From Anaspis maculata (taxonomy: Eukaryota > Arthropoda > Insecta > Coleoptera > Scraptiidae), in contig OX421964.1 of assembly GCA_949128115.1 (NCBI GenBank), forward strand, positions 14,532,892 through 14,596,891: DNA of 64,000 nucleotides, read 5' to 3'. Position 1 is the first letter of the stretch, and each line of letters begins with the position of its first letter. This document shows, one piece after another, positions 11,369-22,131 of the stretch. Made by a program: the position numbers and the translations under genes. The notes under the pieces were generated by a model. It ran no database searches. It worked only from the letters and a program-made list of their open reading frames with translations, and was not told the origin of the DNA.

Positions 11369-11370
11369 TA
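11366..11370 (-). other. Overlapping stop-start TAATG joining ORF1 to ORF2
   Basis: On the minus strand the ORF1 stop TAA and the ORF2 start ATG share one A (position 11368). The same UAAUG arrangement was shown to drive coupled termination-reinitiation in the silkworm R1-clade element SART1. Here it predicts that ORF2 is made by ribosomes that have just finished ORF1. Confidence 0.8.
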
Positions 11371-12655
11371 GTCATATTTTTTTGCTATTTCATGAATGAT
11401 TTGAATTTTTTGTATACTGTTAGTGCAGTGCATCAGTTTTTGTTTAAGCTCACGCACCATCTCGAGTAACTTGTTGAGGTTGCAAATATTATTCAGTTCT
11501 TCTATTTCATTTAGTAGAGTTTTGAATTCTGACGCGTTGGTTGGGGGGATATTGTTGCTGGCCGATGTTGCTTGGCTGTAGGAGGTTTTATTTTGGTGTT
11601 CATTAGTGTTAGGCACGGGTCGAGCAACTGAAATTTGGGGAGGGCTCACGTTTTTTGTCAAGGTTTTATTGTTGCTCACCTGTTTTTCCATGTATTTGTT
11701 GACCTGGTCGATGTATACGGGGCACTTTGAATAGTTGGCCGTGTGCGGTCCATGGCAGTTCGTGCAGGATACCGCACTGTTTTTGTCTCTTATGTGGCAT
11801 GACGTTGTGTGGTGTTTCCCTGTGCACTTGACGCATCTTGCTGGATTGTTACAGTTCGAAGATCCATGGCCAAACTGCTGGCAGTTGTGGCATTGCGCCA
11901 CAGGTTTCCGATTGTACTTCTCCCATTTAATGAAGGTGTTATCCACTGCTTTGATTTTTTGGAGATCATTGATTTTGGTGTCCTTGGTTGTCGTCAGGAG
12001 GAATGATCCTGTTGGTAGTCTTGTTTTCTTCGAGTATAGTTGCTTGCATTCTTGGATGTCGACTTTTTGGTTTTTCATTTCGTCCAGTATTTGCTTTGGC
12101 GTGGTAAAATGTGCCGCTTTTAGGATGATTTTGTTCCTACGGTCTTCTTTTGGAGTGAAGGTGTAGAATTGGATAAGCCCCTTCACGGAATGTCTTCAGA
12201 ATTGTATTGTACTTCTCGGTAGTATTTGTGTAAATTTTGGTGGCGTTGGCTTGGTATTGGATGCGGTGTTCATTGCCGATGGCTCCACGTATGGATTTAT
12301 GAAATTGCTCGAAGTTCGTTATTTTGTGAGTCACTATAATCGGAGGAGGTTTGGCGGCTCTTCTTACTGCCGTAGATTGAGCTGGTGTGTTTCCGGAGCC
12401 TGGGATGATGGCCGGCGGCGAGTCAACTGCCATTTCCTCTTCGTTGAGGGATGAAAGAATTCCGAATCGGTTTTGCAGGGCGATGGTCGATGCAATGGCC
12501 GTCGTCTTCATTTTTTTACCGGATGGTGGCGTGGTGTCTTCCATGTTGTGCTTTTTGTTAAGAGTCCTAAGGTGGGCCCTGAGGCTGGAATCAAATACAG
12601 CCCCTTCCTCAGGGGTGTACAGCTTGGCTGCTTTGTTCACTTTAGTCGTTGGCAC
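11368..12655 (-). pseudogene. Jockey family A ORF1 (gag-like, three zinc knuckles), one frameshift
   Basis: The frame starts at ATG 12655. It shifts at a run of four G on the minus strand (12178-12181); reading three G instead of four would keep the frame open into the second half, which ends at the TAA overlapping ORF2. The second part holds the PRE/C2HC-type region of Jockey gag proteins, then three CCHC knuckles: CHNCQQFGHGSSNC, CVKCTGKHHTTSC and CTNCHGPHTANYSKC. The C-terminal third is polar with a probable helical segment. The product would package the element RNA and help target it to the nucleus. A short GAT repeat near 12690-12715 lies just upstream, probably close to the 5' end of the element. 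Confidence 0.85.
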
Positions 12656-12841
12656 TGATACACTTGTTGTCGCAACAGCAGATAGACGGTGAATGATGAT
12701 GATGATGATGCCGATTTCAAAATTCGCCAGTCACCTTTATAGACAAGGCGCGGCGGTTCACTCGTGGAGTGACGCTGCGGAAGACGAACAGCCAATAGGA
12801 TCAGTTTAGATCAAGTGAGCGGCGCATCGGTTATCGGATCG

Positions 12842-14092
12842 GCGGAACGTGTCGGTCAACGGTCGTCGGGTCGGTGCCGACCGGACTTCCGGTGTACTTG
12901 ACCGCCGCCATGATGGAATATCTGGCCGCCGAAGTTCTCGAATTGGCCGGCAACGCCGCCAGGGACAAAAAGAAGACCAGCATCATTCCCCGTCACTTCA
13001 CGGCGCTCAATATAAGACTTCCAGACAAATAGCGTCTGTTAACACGTAACATTATTAGAAAAATCATCAATTATCGTTTATGTAAGTGAAATTTTCAACT
13101 TTGATGCTCACTGTTTGTGAGTTATGAGTCTGATGTTATTTTAATCTTTTGAAAATTAAAAACAATCATTTTGTAGCGGAATAGGAAGGTACGCTTTCGG
13201 TTCTTACACGAAACAGTCCAAATAAACACTGCGCCATGACAAGTGTAGAAGCGAGAGTCGATACGATGCAGAAAAAGGTTTTATTCCATCTTGTTCCCGC
13301 GAACACGTGGCGTTGAAGTTTTGGTCAGGGCCCTCTCCTCTAACTGAAATCCTCTGGGGCCAAAAGTAGGCGAGAGCCACTCTCACACGGGACGTTTTAG
13401 GCAATTCTTGCTACATCAATGTGCTGCGGATTGCCTAAGACAACCCGGCCCAGAAGCCAGGCAGGAGAACGGCAGAAGCCTTGCTCGGGGTTGCCAAGTG
13501 AACAAGAAATAAAAATTTCAATTATTCCAATATAAATAGTAATTTCCAAATTTTAACTTTTATTCAGTATCGTATCAGATTTCATGAAACGGAATAAATG
13601 AAATGGAATTTCCTAACTAGAAAAGCGCAAGGAAACATCTTGCAAAACAAATTATTTTATACTTATAGTGACTATTTGAGGTGACAGTGATTGTGATATA
13701 AATTATTATTTGTAACGGCGGCCATGCCAAATCTGACAACATCGCGATTAACAGACTGTGGATCATTTGCGAAGTAAACAACGAACTTCCAATATTTTCA
13801 TTATTATGTGAAGAAGAACTGTACAAAATAGAAATTTGGCTTGCGACTGGCTCTTGCTCACATTTTTAGTAGCTTTTTGTATCTATCTGGAGACCTAGTC
13901 ATGAAATAGTCTAGCATTCCATAGCAAAGTCGATATTTGTCTGGATGTTTCAAATTTGGCACTAAATAGCGGCAGTTGCGTTCATGTTGCATCTGCGCCG
14001 TCGGGTCAGCAGAACACACTATTATTAGGAACAAACGACGAAGAGCTGAACAAGCTCTCCGGCGTGACTATCCCCAAAGGTGATGGTGTCCA
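12842..14092 (+). pseudogene. Histone H2A pseudogene, split
   Basis: The left part (12892-13017) encodes [20 protein letters not shown] then [10 protein letters not shown], an unmistakable H2A histone-fold segment. The AERVG motif lies just upstream at 12842-12856, followed by a small local duplication. After 1016 bases of unrelated sequence, NDEELNKL resumes at 14034 and continues SGVTIPKGDGV, corresponding to the H2A C-terminal part. The break falls exactly between IR and NDEEL. The N-terminal tail and the docking-domain end are missing or unreadable, and LQLAIR is changed to TALNIR, so it cannot encode a working histone. The canonical form (NDEEL, not the H2A.Z text) is usually intronless, so the break is more likely an insertion than an intron. 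The GC-rich coding sequence contrasts with its surroundings. Confidence 0.85.
13018..14033. other. 1016-bp sequence interrupting the H2A pseudogene
   Basis: It separates adjacent H2A codons. The ends show no convincing inverted repeats and no obvious target duplication. A GC-richer block at about 13200-13500 stands out but matches nothing I recognise. No transposase frame was found. It could be a non-autonomous element with decayed ends or a multi-step rearrangement. Confidence 0.5.
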
Positions 14093-15570
14093 TATTTTCA
14101 TTGTTGATATTAACAAAAACATGATTTTAATTCAAAAAAGTTTGATAAAATCCAGAAACTCTAATGTTTTCTACTGAATTTCTTAATTTGTAGGAGCCCC
14201 ACAGAAAATTCACTGCATGCACCGTCAACATTTAATAGCTTCTTGCTTTCACTGTTTTATACATCCTTTTCGTTTTAAGGCCATCTCAGCGCAAGCGTCA
14301 GCAGGGTGGTACAAATTCTGACAGACGACAGTTAACGGCGAAACAACACAGAAATTTTAGCTGTGTTTTGACAGATGTTTTTGAGGTTATGCCATTTCAA
14401 AACGCGATTTGCTTGGAAAAGCAGCTTTCTTATTAATTCTGCACTGCAGAAGGACCTTACATGGTAATTACATGCTCTAATCGTCCTAAAAGCCCAACTG
14501 GAAAACAAATTGTCAACACGTCTACTGTTCCAAATGTTCGTATCAATATTTTCGTAGGAGTCAAACAGTAGTCAAAGTTGAAGCTCGTGATAATATTGGC
14601 AATATTTTTGTACTTTTTAGGAGCGGCACATATCGGCATTTTGCTAGGTAATTGGCAGTTACCGCTAGAGACAACCAGATATACCCAGGGTAGTGCAAGC
14701 CTTCCGTTTACATCTCCAGAATGTTGTAAGTGTTCATATCATATCGCAGAGAAGGTCATTCGTCATTTGCAAAATCATTGCCTATATCATAAAATCATGT
14801 TTATACGTTTTGAGGTTTATATCGAATGTGAATAGTAAAATATGGTGGATGAATATAAATGGAACAAGAAATCGAGGAACTAGCTTTGGTGGTGGTGGGA
14901 ATACTCTCTGGACGAAATTACAAAATCACTCCAAAAGTCACCCAATGCAACGGTCACTACACTACAATCCGGACCGGCGCGTATGAACATTTCTGACATG
15001 TGCATTCACAGCAAGTCGTTATTAATTATAAAAAAGATACTGTAATTTTATAATGCTAGCGGTTTTTTTCATATAGAGTACTTCGATATTCAATGATCTA
15101 TCAAATACATAAAAAAGTTTTGTACTTGACATCGCTATCAATCACTTTCGCGTATGTTCTAGTCGAATTTGTACCAACCTGGTCGAATATTCAATTACGC
15201 GCCGGAAATCTTACTCATTCGACAAACAAACGCAAGCGCACTGTAGTAGGAAAATGGCCTTTTCACTCGACAATAATTTGTTTCCTGATTTAGATTTCAC
15301 TGGCGAGAACCAGTCAGTACAAACAAGAAAGATAGATTTCAAACTCGGACAAAATATGAACATCCTGAAAATTTGATGTTCTGTTCAGAATTGAGTGCTC
15401 TACTACTGGGTACACATCCAAAATCACCAAAAATCCACCCGGGGTTTTTTAAATTTTGGAGAGTTGGTGAAAAATTGCAATTAAAAATAGAAAGGACGAA
15501 ACCGCCGTCAGTCCATTGGATGAAAATATTTTACATCGTAGTTCGACGCATTATATCCCAATTATCCCAT
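14093..15570. other. Stretch without recognised gene
   Basis: Several short ORFs (up to about 97 codons) carry no recognisable motif. I found no repeat ends. Confidence 0.4.
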
Positions 15571-18500
15571 TTAGTACGTATGAATCTATAGTTGGGAGTT
15601 ACCATGCCTGTAAAAGTTTGGCCACCCTCTCAAATTTGTTCTTTGAGAACCTTAAAGACATTTAAGAAGGGTGGCCAAAGTGAGTCTCTGGAAAGTTTTC
15701 TGCAGGACACCGAAATCAAGATGGCGGCTCAAAAATATCGGAAACAATTATAACTCGGGCTTTAGTTGACCTACGAATGAAATTTTGAAGGTTATATTCA
15801 TGTTCACCCTTTTGTTAGAGAGCATGGATGATTAAAAAATATATTGTAGGGTAACAGCACCAGTAAATGAGGAAACTACATTTTTTCCCAATATTTTGCA
15901 ACGTTTTTTTTCTCGACTGCACTGACTGCACCTAATGTAATGTACAATTGTTTTTCAAGGCCTTTGAAGGCAATTTAGACATTTAGACAGGTGGCCAAAG
16001 TGAGCCACCGGAAAGTTTAACACAAGGCCCCGAAGACAAGATGGGCGACAAAAATATCGAAATTAATTATTATAATTTGGCTTATATTTCACATTCGACC
16101 TACAAATGAAATGGAAGCGATCATCAATATTTTACCTTTTGTTGATGAACATGATAATTACCTGAAACTCTCAATGTAGGGTAACAGCACAGTAGTGAAT
16201 GATAAATTTCAAGAAAAAGTCGAGTTTTTTGCAATTTTATTTTTTTGAGCAATTTGAATCAGAGTAACTCGGATCCTTTCTACTCTAAAATGAATACAGC
16301 TATTAGCCATTGTATCCACGGATTGCTGTATCTCTTCAGTAATGAATACTCGGAATAAATATTGTCACGATGTCTGAAGTAATTCGAAAGTGCAGGAAAG
16401 CCAAAAAAAACAATGGATTGAGGAGATGTGCAAAGAAGTAGAAGATGAGTGAGAAGTAGGGGAAACTGACTTATTTTATGGATATCGAGCCAAGTAACAC
16501 TGACATCAGAAACGAGGCAGAAGATATTTTGAGCGAAAAGGAAGAAACTTCCTTTAAGTTCCAAGTTTTGTACGATATGGAGCGCTGGCCCATTGATGAT
16601 CGCATGAGAATAGTACAGCTGTTTATAAGAAGTGGTTCCGTAACGCGAGCTAAACGAAATTTTCGTAGAGAATTCCACCGTGCGATGCTGCTCCAGACAT
16701 TTTCAGGTGATGCTATGGATCAGCTGCAGCTTCATGACGGTATGTGGCTCCAACAGGATGGAGCAAGGCCTCATAATATAGCCAACGTGAGCATGAATCT
16801 ATTGAGAGAAATGTTTCCAAAATCGACTCGTTTCGCAAAATGGAGACGTTGCTTATCCAGCGCGCTCTCCAGATTTGAGCGTTCTGGATTACTTTTTATG
16901 GGAATTTCTGGAATCCAAAGTCTTCATGAAACCTTTGCAAGATTTGGAGGACCTTAAAAACATAATTCGACTGGCCATTGCCGAGATTCCCGCTTATATG
17001 TATCGCCGTGCAATGCACGATTTATTGCAGCACAGCGGGCGGAAATTTGCGTTCAAAGACGTGGGGGTCATTTATTGGATGAAATCTTTAAAACAATTCA
17101 GTGTAAGTTTCAATATAAAATCTTGAATGTTTGCCCTTTGCCCACAACATACGCTGAATAAATTCCTGTGGCAAGTTGAATTTTTATTGAAGTTTATAAC
17201 CGCTCAGTTTTAAAAAAAACACCCTTTACTTCAGGCGGGGGAAGAGGGGGGGGGGGGGGGAGAGATAAAGAGGAACAGAGGAAGACCCAGGTTAGATCAC
17301 TGCTCCTAGACGGTCCCAGGTCCCAGGATGTAGGATTTTGATATTTGACCTTCAGGGGAATACGTAGGTTAGCACAGGATAGGAAGGGATGGAGGTACGC
17401 ATGCAACTAGTCTTGGAAATGAGCATGATAATGATGTATGTCTTGATCCCCTTGTGCTATAAAACGAGCGTTTAGTTTAGTTCCAATCATTCGTCCCTTG
17501 GTTGAAGATTTTGTTCACTTGTAGCTGATTATAATAACTATTTCATTCTTGTTCACTTATGACAAGAAATATCTGACTTGTGAGATTTCATACTTCTGTG
17601 TACATGGCGTATAAGCCGATAGTCTAGTTATTGTTATTTCCAATCCCGACATTTTTTATGCATGCATGCGGTCATTGCCGAGGGAAGAAGGAAGAACGCT
17701 CCAAGTATTGAGAAAAAATGCGGAATGCGATCATTCACTGGTGCTGTTATTACTCTACATGCAGATTTTGGAATCACCTTCATCCATAAGCAAGAGATTA
17801 AACAATAAATAATCAGACTAATTGCGATGAATGATATATCGTTTAGTGAATAATCGTTTTTATATAATTTTATTCGTAGGTCGAATATAAGCCGACTTAA
17901 CTATAATCCGATAGTTTTGACCGCCATCTTGTTTTCGGGATTCTGCAAGGAACTTCCTCGAGACTCACTTTGGCCCTAGGCAGGACAGAGATACACTAGG
18001 TGCAGTCAGTGCATTGCAAAAAACTCGACTTTTTTAGAATTTTATAATTTACTACTGGTGCTGTTACCCTACATCAAGAGTTTTAGGTAAGTAATCATTG
18101 AGTTCATCAGCGAAAGGTAAAATACTGATGTAATCGTTTCCAATTTCATTTGTAGGTCAAATATAAAATATAAGCCGAATTATAATAATTAATTTCGATA
18201 TTTTTGTCGGCCATCTTGTCTTCGGGGCCTTGAGTTAAACTTCTCGGTGGCTAAGTTTGACCACCTGTCTAAATTACCTCCAAAGGCCCTAGAAAAACAA
18301 TTATACATTACATTAGGCGCAGTCAGTGCAGTCGAGAAAGAAGTTACAAAATATTGAGAAAAAGTTCCCCCATTTACTGGTGCTGTTACCCTACATTTTT
18401 TTTTATCTATGTTCTTCTACGAAAGAGACAACATGGATATAACCGTTGAAATTTCATTCGTAGGTCAACTAAAGGCCGAGTTATAATTGTTTCCGATATT

Positions 18501-18675
18501 TTTGAGCCGCCATCTTGTTTCCGGTGTCCTGCAGGAGAGTTCCCAGAGACTCACTTTGGCCACCCTTCTTAAATGTCTCTAACGGTCTCAAAGAACAAAT
18601 TTGAAAGGGTGGCCAAACTTTTACAGACATGGTAACTCCCAACTATAATAACACCAAGATTCATACGTACTAATT
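15571..18675. mobile_element. DNA transposon with about 670-bp inverted arms and tandem subrepeats
   Basis: The left arm (15571-16240) pairs with the right arm (18010-18675), beginning TTAGTACGTATGAATCT, then TATAGTTGGGAGTTACCATG. The right copy has a small extra piece between these blocks. Each arm contains two diverged subunits of about 300-360 bp, each running from GGCCACC or GGCCAAAGTGAG to GTAGGGTAACAGCACCAGTA. The right side has a third subunit (about 17745-18005). The central 1.7 kb holds a transposase remnant at 16478-17126 and a G-rich stretch near 17240. Long arms with subrepeats resemble Foldback-type elements, but this one retains coding sequence. No clean target duplication was found. 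Confidence 0.8.
16478..17126 (+). pseudogene. DUF4817/DDE-type (mariner-like) transposase remnant
   Basis: The N-terminal part carries RMRIVQLFIRSGSVTRAKRN, a helix-turn-helix of the DUF4817 type found at the start of many insect transposases. It then jumps directly to the C-terminal half of the DDE core: MWLQQDGARPHNIANVS matches the WxQQDGAxPH box holding the second catalytic aspartate. After a frameshift near 16860, LDYFLWEFLESKVF supplies the conserved LDFFLWGYLKSKVY box. The middle of the protein, including the first catalytic aspartate, is deleted between about 16675 and 16715. The downstream AEIPAYMYRRAM segment matches the usual helical end. It is inactive. Its central position makes it the likely former source of the enzyme for this element, unless it was captured. 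Confidence 0.8.
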
Positions 18676-19484
18676 GATATCATTTTTGCATTTTGGTATG
18701 AAAAGTGTCGATCATAGTTGAAAGGGGCTCGTGGAGGGGGGGGAGGTTGAGCTGGGCTAGGCGATTCTTTTCAACGCACTTCTCCAAACGGGCAGGCGAT
18801 TCTGTCCTCGCTTTGTCCGTGTATCTGCCCGTCCGTCCGTCACACAGCATCTAGTCCTAGACAAAAAGATTTCTGCGGAAAATTTTTACTTCAATGAATA
18901 GCTCATGACCTTGTATCCCAACCAAGAAAAATCTCGACGGAATAATGATGAACAATTACAATAAAAACAATTCGGTGTGGCGTGGCATCGCCGATGAATG
19001 CTGCATTTCAGAAGCCGGAAACTTAGGACATACGGACCTACCCTTTCTCATCAAATTACAATAATAGGTACATCCATTTGAACTTTATTTCAACAAAAAT
19101 TCAACATCGATACGACCCACGGATTATAAGTATCCCAGTTATAGTTATTAGTTATAAGATAAGTTATAAGTATGGTAGTATCCCGGCAAGGCGGCGGCGA
19201 GATGTCTTGATGATGAAATCCGTGGTTGGCGGCTTCAGTTCAAGTTTGTTGTGGCGGGCGATTTGTTGTTGTATTCTTAGGGGAGCGTGATTCATGAACG
19301 ACAGCTCAAGGTAGAATGTGTCGTTTCTTCTGACTAGGCTGGAATTCTGCCTGGTTTGATCTGAAACGGAAAACTATTAGTAAAAATTACTGCATAGGCG
19401 TTTGGCGAAGAGGTACTTATGCGAAAAACACATCCGTTCACACCAAAAGGATCGTAGCGACGTGGCTGTGGACGAACTTGAACC
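18676..19484. other. Stretch without recognised gene
   Basis: Holds a G-run near 18735 and a CCGTCCGTC-type simple sequence near 18830. No domain was read on either strand. Confidence 0.4.
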
Positions 19485-20506
19485 ATGACCGGTTTGACCG
19501 GCTTGGATTATTCGCCCGAGCGAAATATCCTGCGTGTCTAGTGCGTGAAAAGTGTTGTCCCATGTGTCGTTATTGTGTTGTCCGAGTTCGTCGCGTACTT
19601 GGTTTTTTAGTCGGTTGTACGTTAGTTTGTCGAGGGGAGCTTTCGTCTTGTTGGCCCGCCTTTTCGCTTTGTTTTTCCTGCGGATCAGATCTTCAATTGT
19701 GGGTGGGAATTCAGGTCCGACGGGTTTTGAGGTGGTTTTTGCAGCCGTTTGATGACGTGTTCCAGGTCTTCTATGGCTGAGTCGAATTTGTTTTCGTCCT
19801 GTATTGTTGGAGGAGGTCCGAGGTGCGTCAAGATCTCGTTTTGAAAAGGGGTCCAGTTCGTGATTTGTCCTTGTCGTTTGAGGGGAGTGTTCGTAGCGTT
19901 GTGACTTAGTGTGATGAGCACCGGATTGTGGGGATTGATGGGGATGTTGAAGTTTTTATACGAGGGCTATGTCAAGTACGTCGTTACTGTGCGTTGTGTG
20001 TATTGTATGGTCTGTAGAAATTCCAGTGGGTATGTGTCTCGGTATGTGTGCAATTGAAATCGCCCGCGATGATTGTGGGTCTTTGTGATTCGAAGAGGGA
20101 TGTCATGTCTTTGTTAGTCAGGGGGGTTGTCTTGGGGGGTCAGCAGGTTGCTCATGGCCGGATTTCGCCTTTGAAACTGGTGTCTATTGGAATTCTATAG
20201 TCGTCTTGAGGTCGTCTGTTTGGATGTGTTGTAAGTGTTGGATGAAAAGTTCGTCTTTTTGCAGATGGCGGTGCCGCCGCCTTGTCCCGTGAGTCTGTCT
20301 GTCCTGTAGTCGGCGTAGTTTTGAATTTTGGAGTTGTTCGAGGGCCTGTAGTGGGTTTGGTTTATGAGGGCTATGTCGATGTTTGGCGCGAGGGTCTCTT
20401 CGAGTTCGTGTTTTTTGTCAAGTAGTCCGTTCGCGTTCCATGTCAGTATCGTGAGTGATGCCGGTCTCGTCTTTTTGTGTGCGTTTGTGGTGGGTTGTGC
20501 GTTCAT
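19485..20506 (-). pseudogene. Jockey family B ORF2, copy 1: endonuclease start and EN-RT linker
   Basis: ORF2 begins at ATG 20506 with a readable endonuclease N-terminus (LTILTWNANGLLDKK, then IALINQTHYR and the GQGGGTAI block). The catalytic-Glu box reads NQTH instead of QET, so this copy has lost the glutamate. The frame breaks near 20195. Further down, the linker before the RT is recovered with a frameshift near 19740 (LIRRKNKAKRRANKTKAP). The RT itself is absent: the element stops near 19485. The start overlaps the ORF1 stop as ATGA. Family B lacks the 3' half in both copies in this window. Confidence 0.78.
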
Positions 20507-21549
20507 TGTGGGTTGGTAATGATGGTGACAAGTTGGTTAAGGGATGGTCTGGAGTTGAGTGAGGGTGTTTTGCAGGGGGTGGGGTTTGGGTGTGGTGGCT
20601 TTTGCGTAGGAGATCCTTGTCGTGTTTTTGGGTTGAGGCGTTGTGTGATGTCTTGTTTGTGGTGGTCTGTGTTTGCGGTTGGCCGGGTTTGTGACGGGGC
20701 TTGGGGAAGTTAGGGTAACCTCGCCAGTTAGCCCCGTGCTTGCCGCCGCAGTTGGCGCATTTGAAACCTTCAGGCTTGAATTTGCATGCTTCTAAGGGGT
20801 GGTTTGTGTCGCATTTTACACAGATGTAATTTGCGCGGCACATTGACTGAGAGTGCCCGAATTCTTGACAGCGGTGGCATTGCTCTATTTGAAGGGGAGG
20901 TTTCAAGGGTTCAAGGTGGTGGAAAAGTTACAAACGTGACGGGGCTGGTAAATGTCGGTTCTTGTCTTGTCAATTTCTACTAGTACGAGTGGCATCGGCT
21001 GTTTAGTCCGTGGATGCCGCATGCGGCTGATTTTCATGGGGTTATAGGATTAATCGTTCAGGGATTCTTCAATTTTTACGTTTGTGATTCCGATCGGGAC
21101 TCTCCACAAGACGACTCTGAGGTTTTTGTCGCAGTCAAGCTGGAACGTGTGGAATTGGACTTCGTTTTCATTCAGTAAGCGGAGTGTCCGTCTGAAGTTG
21201 TCGGGGTCTAGAGCGATGATTTTGATCGCGTCGGGGGCTTTGATGGCTTGCACGATGTTGATGTGCAAGGCAGTAAGGGCGGCGTGGATTTGGGGGGATA
21301 CGTTCGGTTTTGTTGGTGTTTTTGTCAGTTAATGTTCGGTGTGATCTGAGGGGGTGTGTTTTTGTCCTTGGCGCTTGTTAGGTGTGTTTAGTGGTGGCGT
21401 CTTCAGTTGTTTGTTTGTGTCAGTGTGTCTGTGTATTTACGAACTTTTTTGTTTTGTTGCTTGGGAGTAGTGTTTGTGTCGGAGTCGCTGGTGAGTTCGT
21501 CAGGGCGGGGGTGATTGTGCTTTTTCTGGTTGCTGTCTTGTGCGTCCAT
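20503..21549 (-). pseudogene. Jockey family B ORF1, copy 1 (gag-like, zinc knuckles)
   Basis: A probable start is the methionine of MDAQDSNQKKH at 21549, which aligns with the N-terminus of copy 2 (58052). A second segment at 21268-21050 carries QAIKAPDAIKI and EVQFHTFQL, shared with copy 2. The third segment (20906 downward) holds the knuckles CHRCQEFGHSQSMC, CVKCDTNHPLEAC and CANCGGKHGANWRGYP, where the last cysteine is replaced by tyrosine. At least two frame changes separate these parts, and the last one puts the knuckle frame out of register with the ATGA stop-start. The product would bind RNA. Confidence 0.78.
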
Positions 21550-22130
21550 AGGTTGTATTGTCAGTAAGTTCATCTGGTTAGTCAGCGTCAGTGCCTGGTA
21601 AGTCAGTGATGTTATTTGTTCATTGACGAGTTTCAACTGGTCTTTTAGATCCCTGTGAACCTCAGAAGTGGCTGGGGCGGAAAGGTCATTGCCCTCTATC
21701 GCAGATGGTGCTGCAGATTGCCTGTTTGTGATGTACCAGGGGGCGTTGACGCTCATTCGTAGGAATCGGTTTTGGAGTGTTTGCAGTTTTCGTGGGTTGG
21801 TTTCGGACATCTGGTTCCAGGCCTGGATGCCGTAAGTCATGGTCAGGAGTATGATGGCACTGTAGACGTGGAGTTTGTTTTTTGTGGAGAGTTTGCTGTT
21901 CCTGTTGATCAGTGGGAACAGGCAGTGGAGTTTTTTTTTTTCGGCAATTTTCTGTCAAGCGTGATGCCGAGGTACTTGGCGTGTTCGATCCAAGGTACGC
22001 GGTGGCCGTTTACTCTGATGCTTTTTTTGGTTGAGTGCTTCTTTTGGTTACGGTGTGGAAGTAAACTGCTGCGGCTTTTGGGGAGCTTCGTTGATGGGGG
22101 GCGATGCGGGGTTGGGTCGAGATTCTCCAC
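21550..22130 (-). pseudogene. Jockey RT C-terminal fragment fused to a downstream ORF1
   Basis: The fragment starts with VNGHRVPWIEHAKYLGITLD, the post-catalytic region of a Jockey reverse transcriptase. A frame change near 21960 follows, then MTYGIQAWNQ and LQTLQNRFLRMSVNAPWYI, the classic C-terminal thumb/connection text. The frame then runs without a stop into the ORF1 N-terminus of the family B copy. The catalytic boxes are absent. It is either the 3' end of an upstream tandem copy or a recombination product. Confidence 0.7.
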
Positions 22131-22131
22131 A

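Noticed and set aside
8904..12692. Several plus-strand ORFs over 60 codons
   Set aside because: All lie antisense to the Jockey A ORF1 and ORF2 and show no domain.
13080..14030. Intron in the H2A sequence
   Set aside because: No donor at the IR codon and no acceptor before NDEEL; canonical H2A genes normally have no introns.
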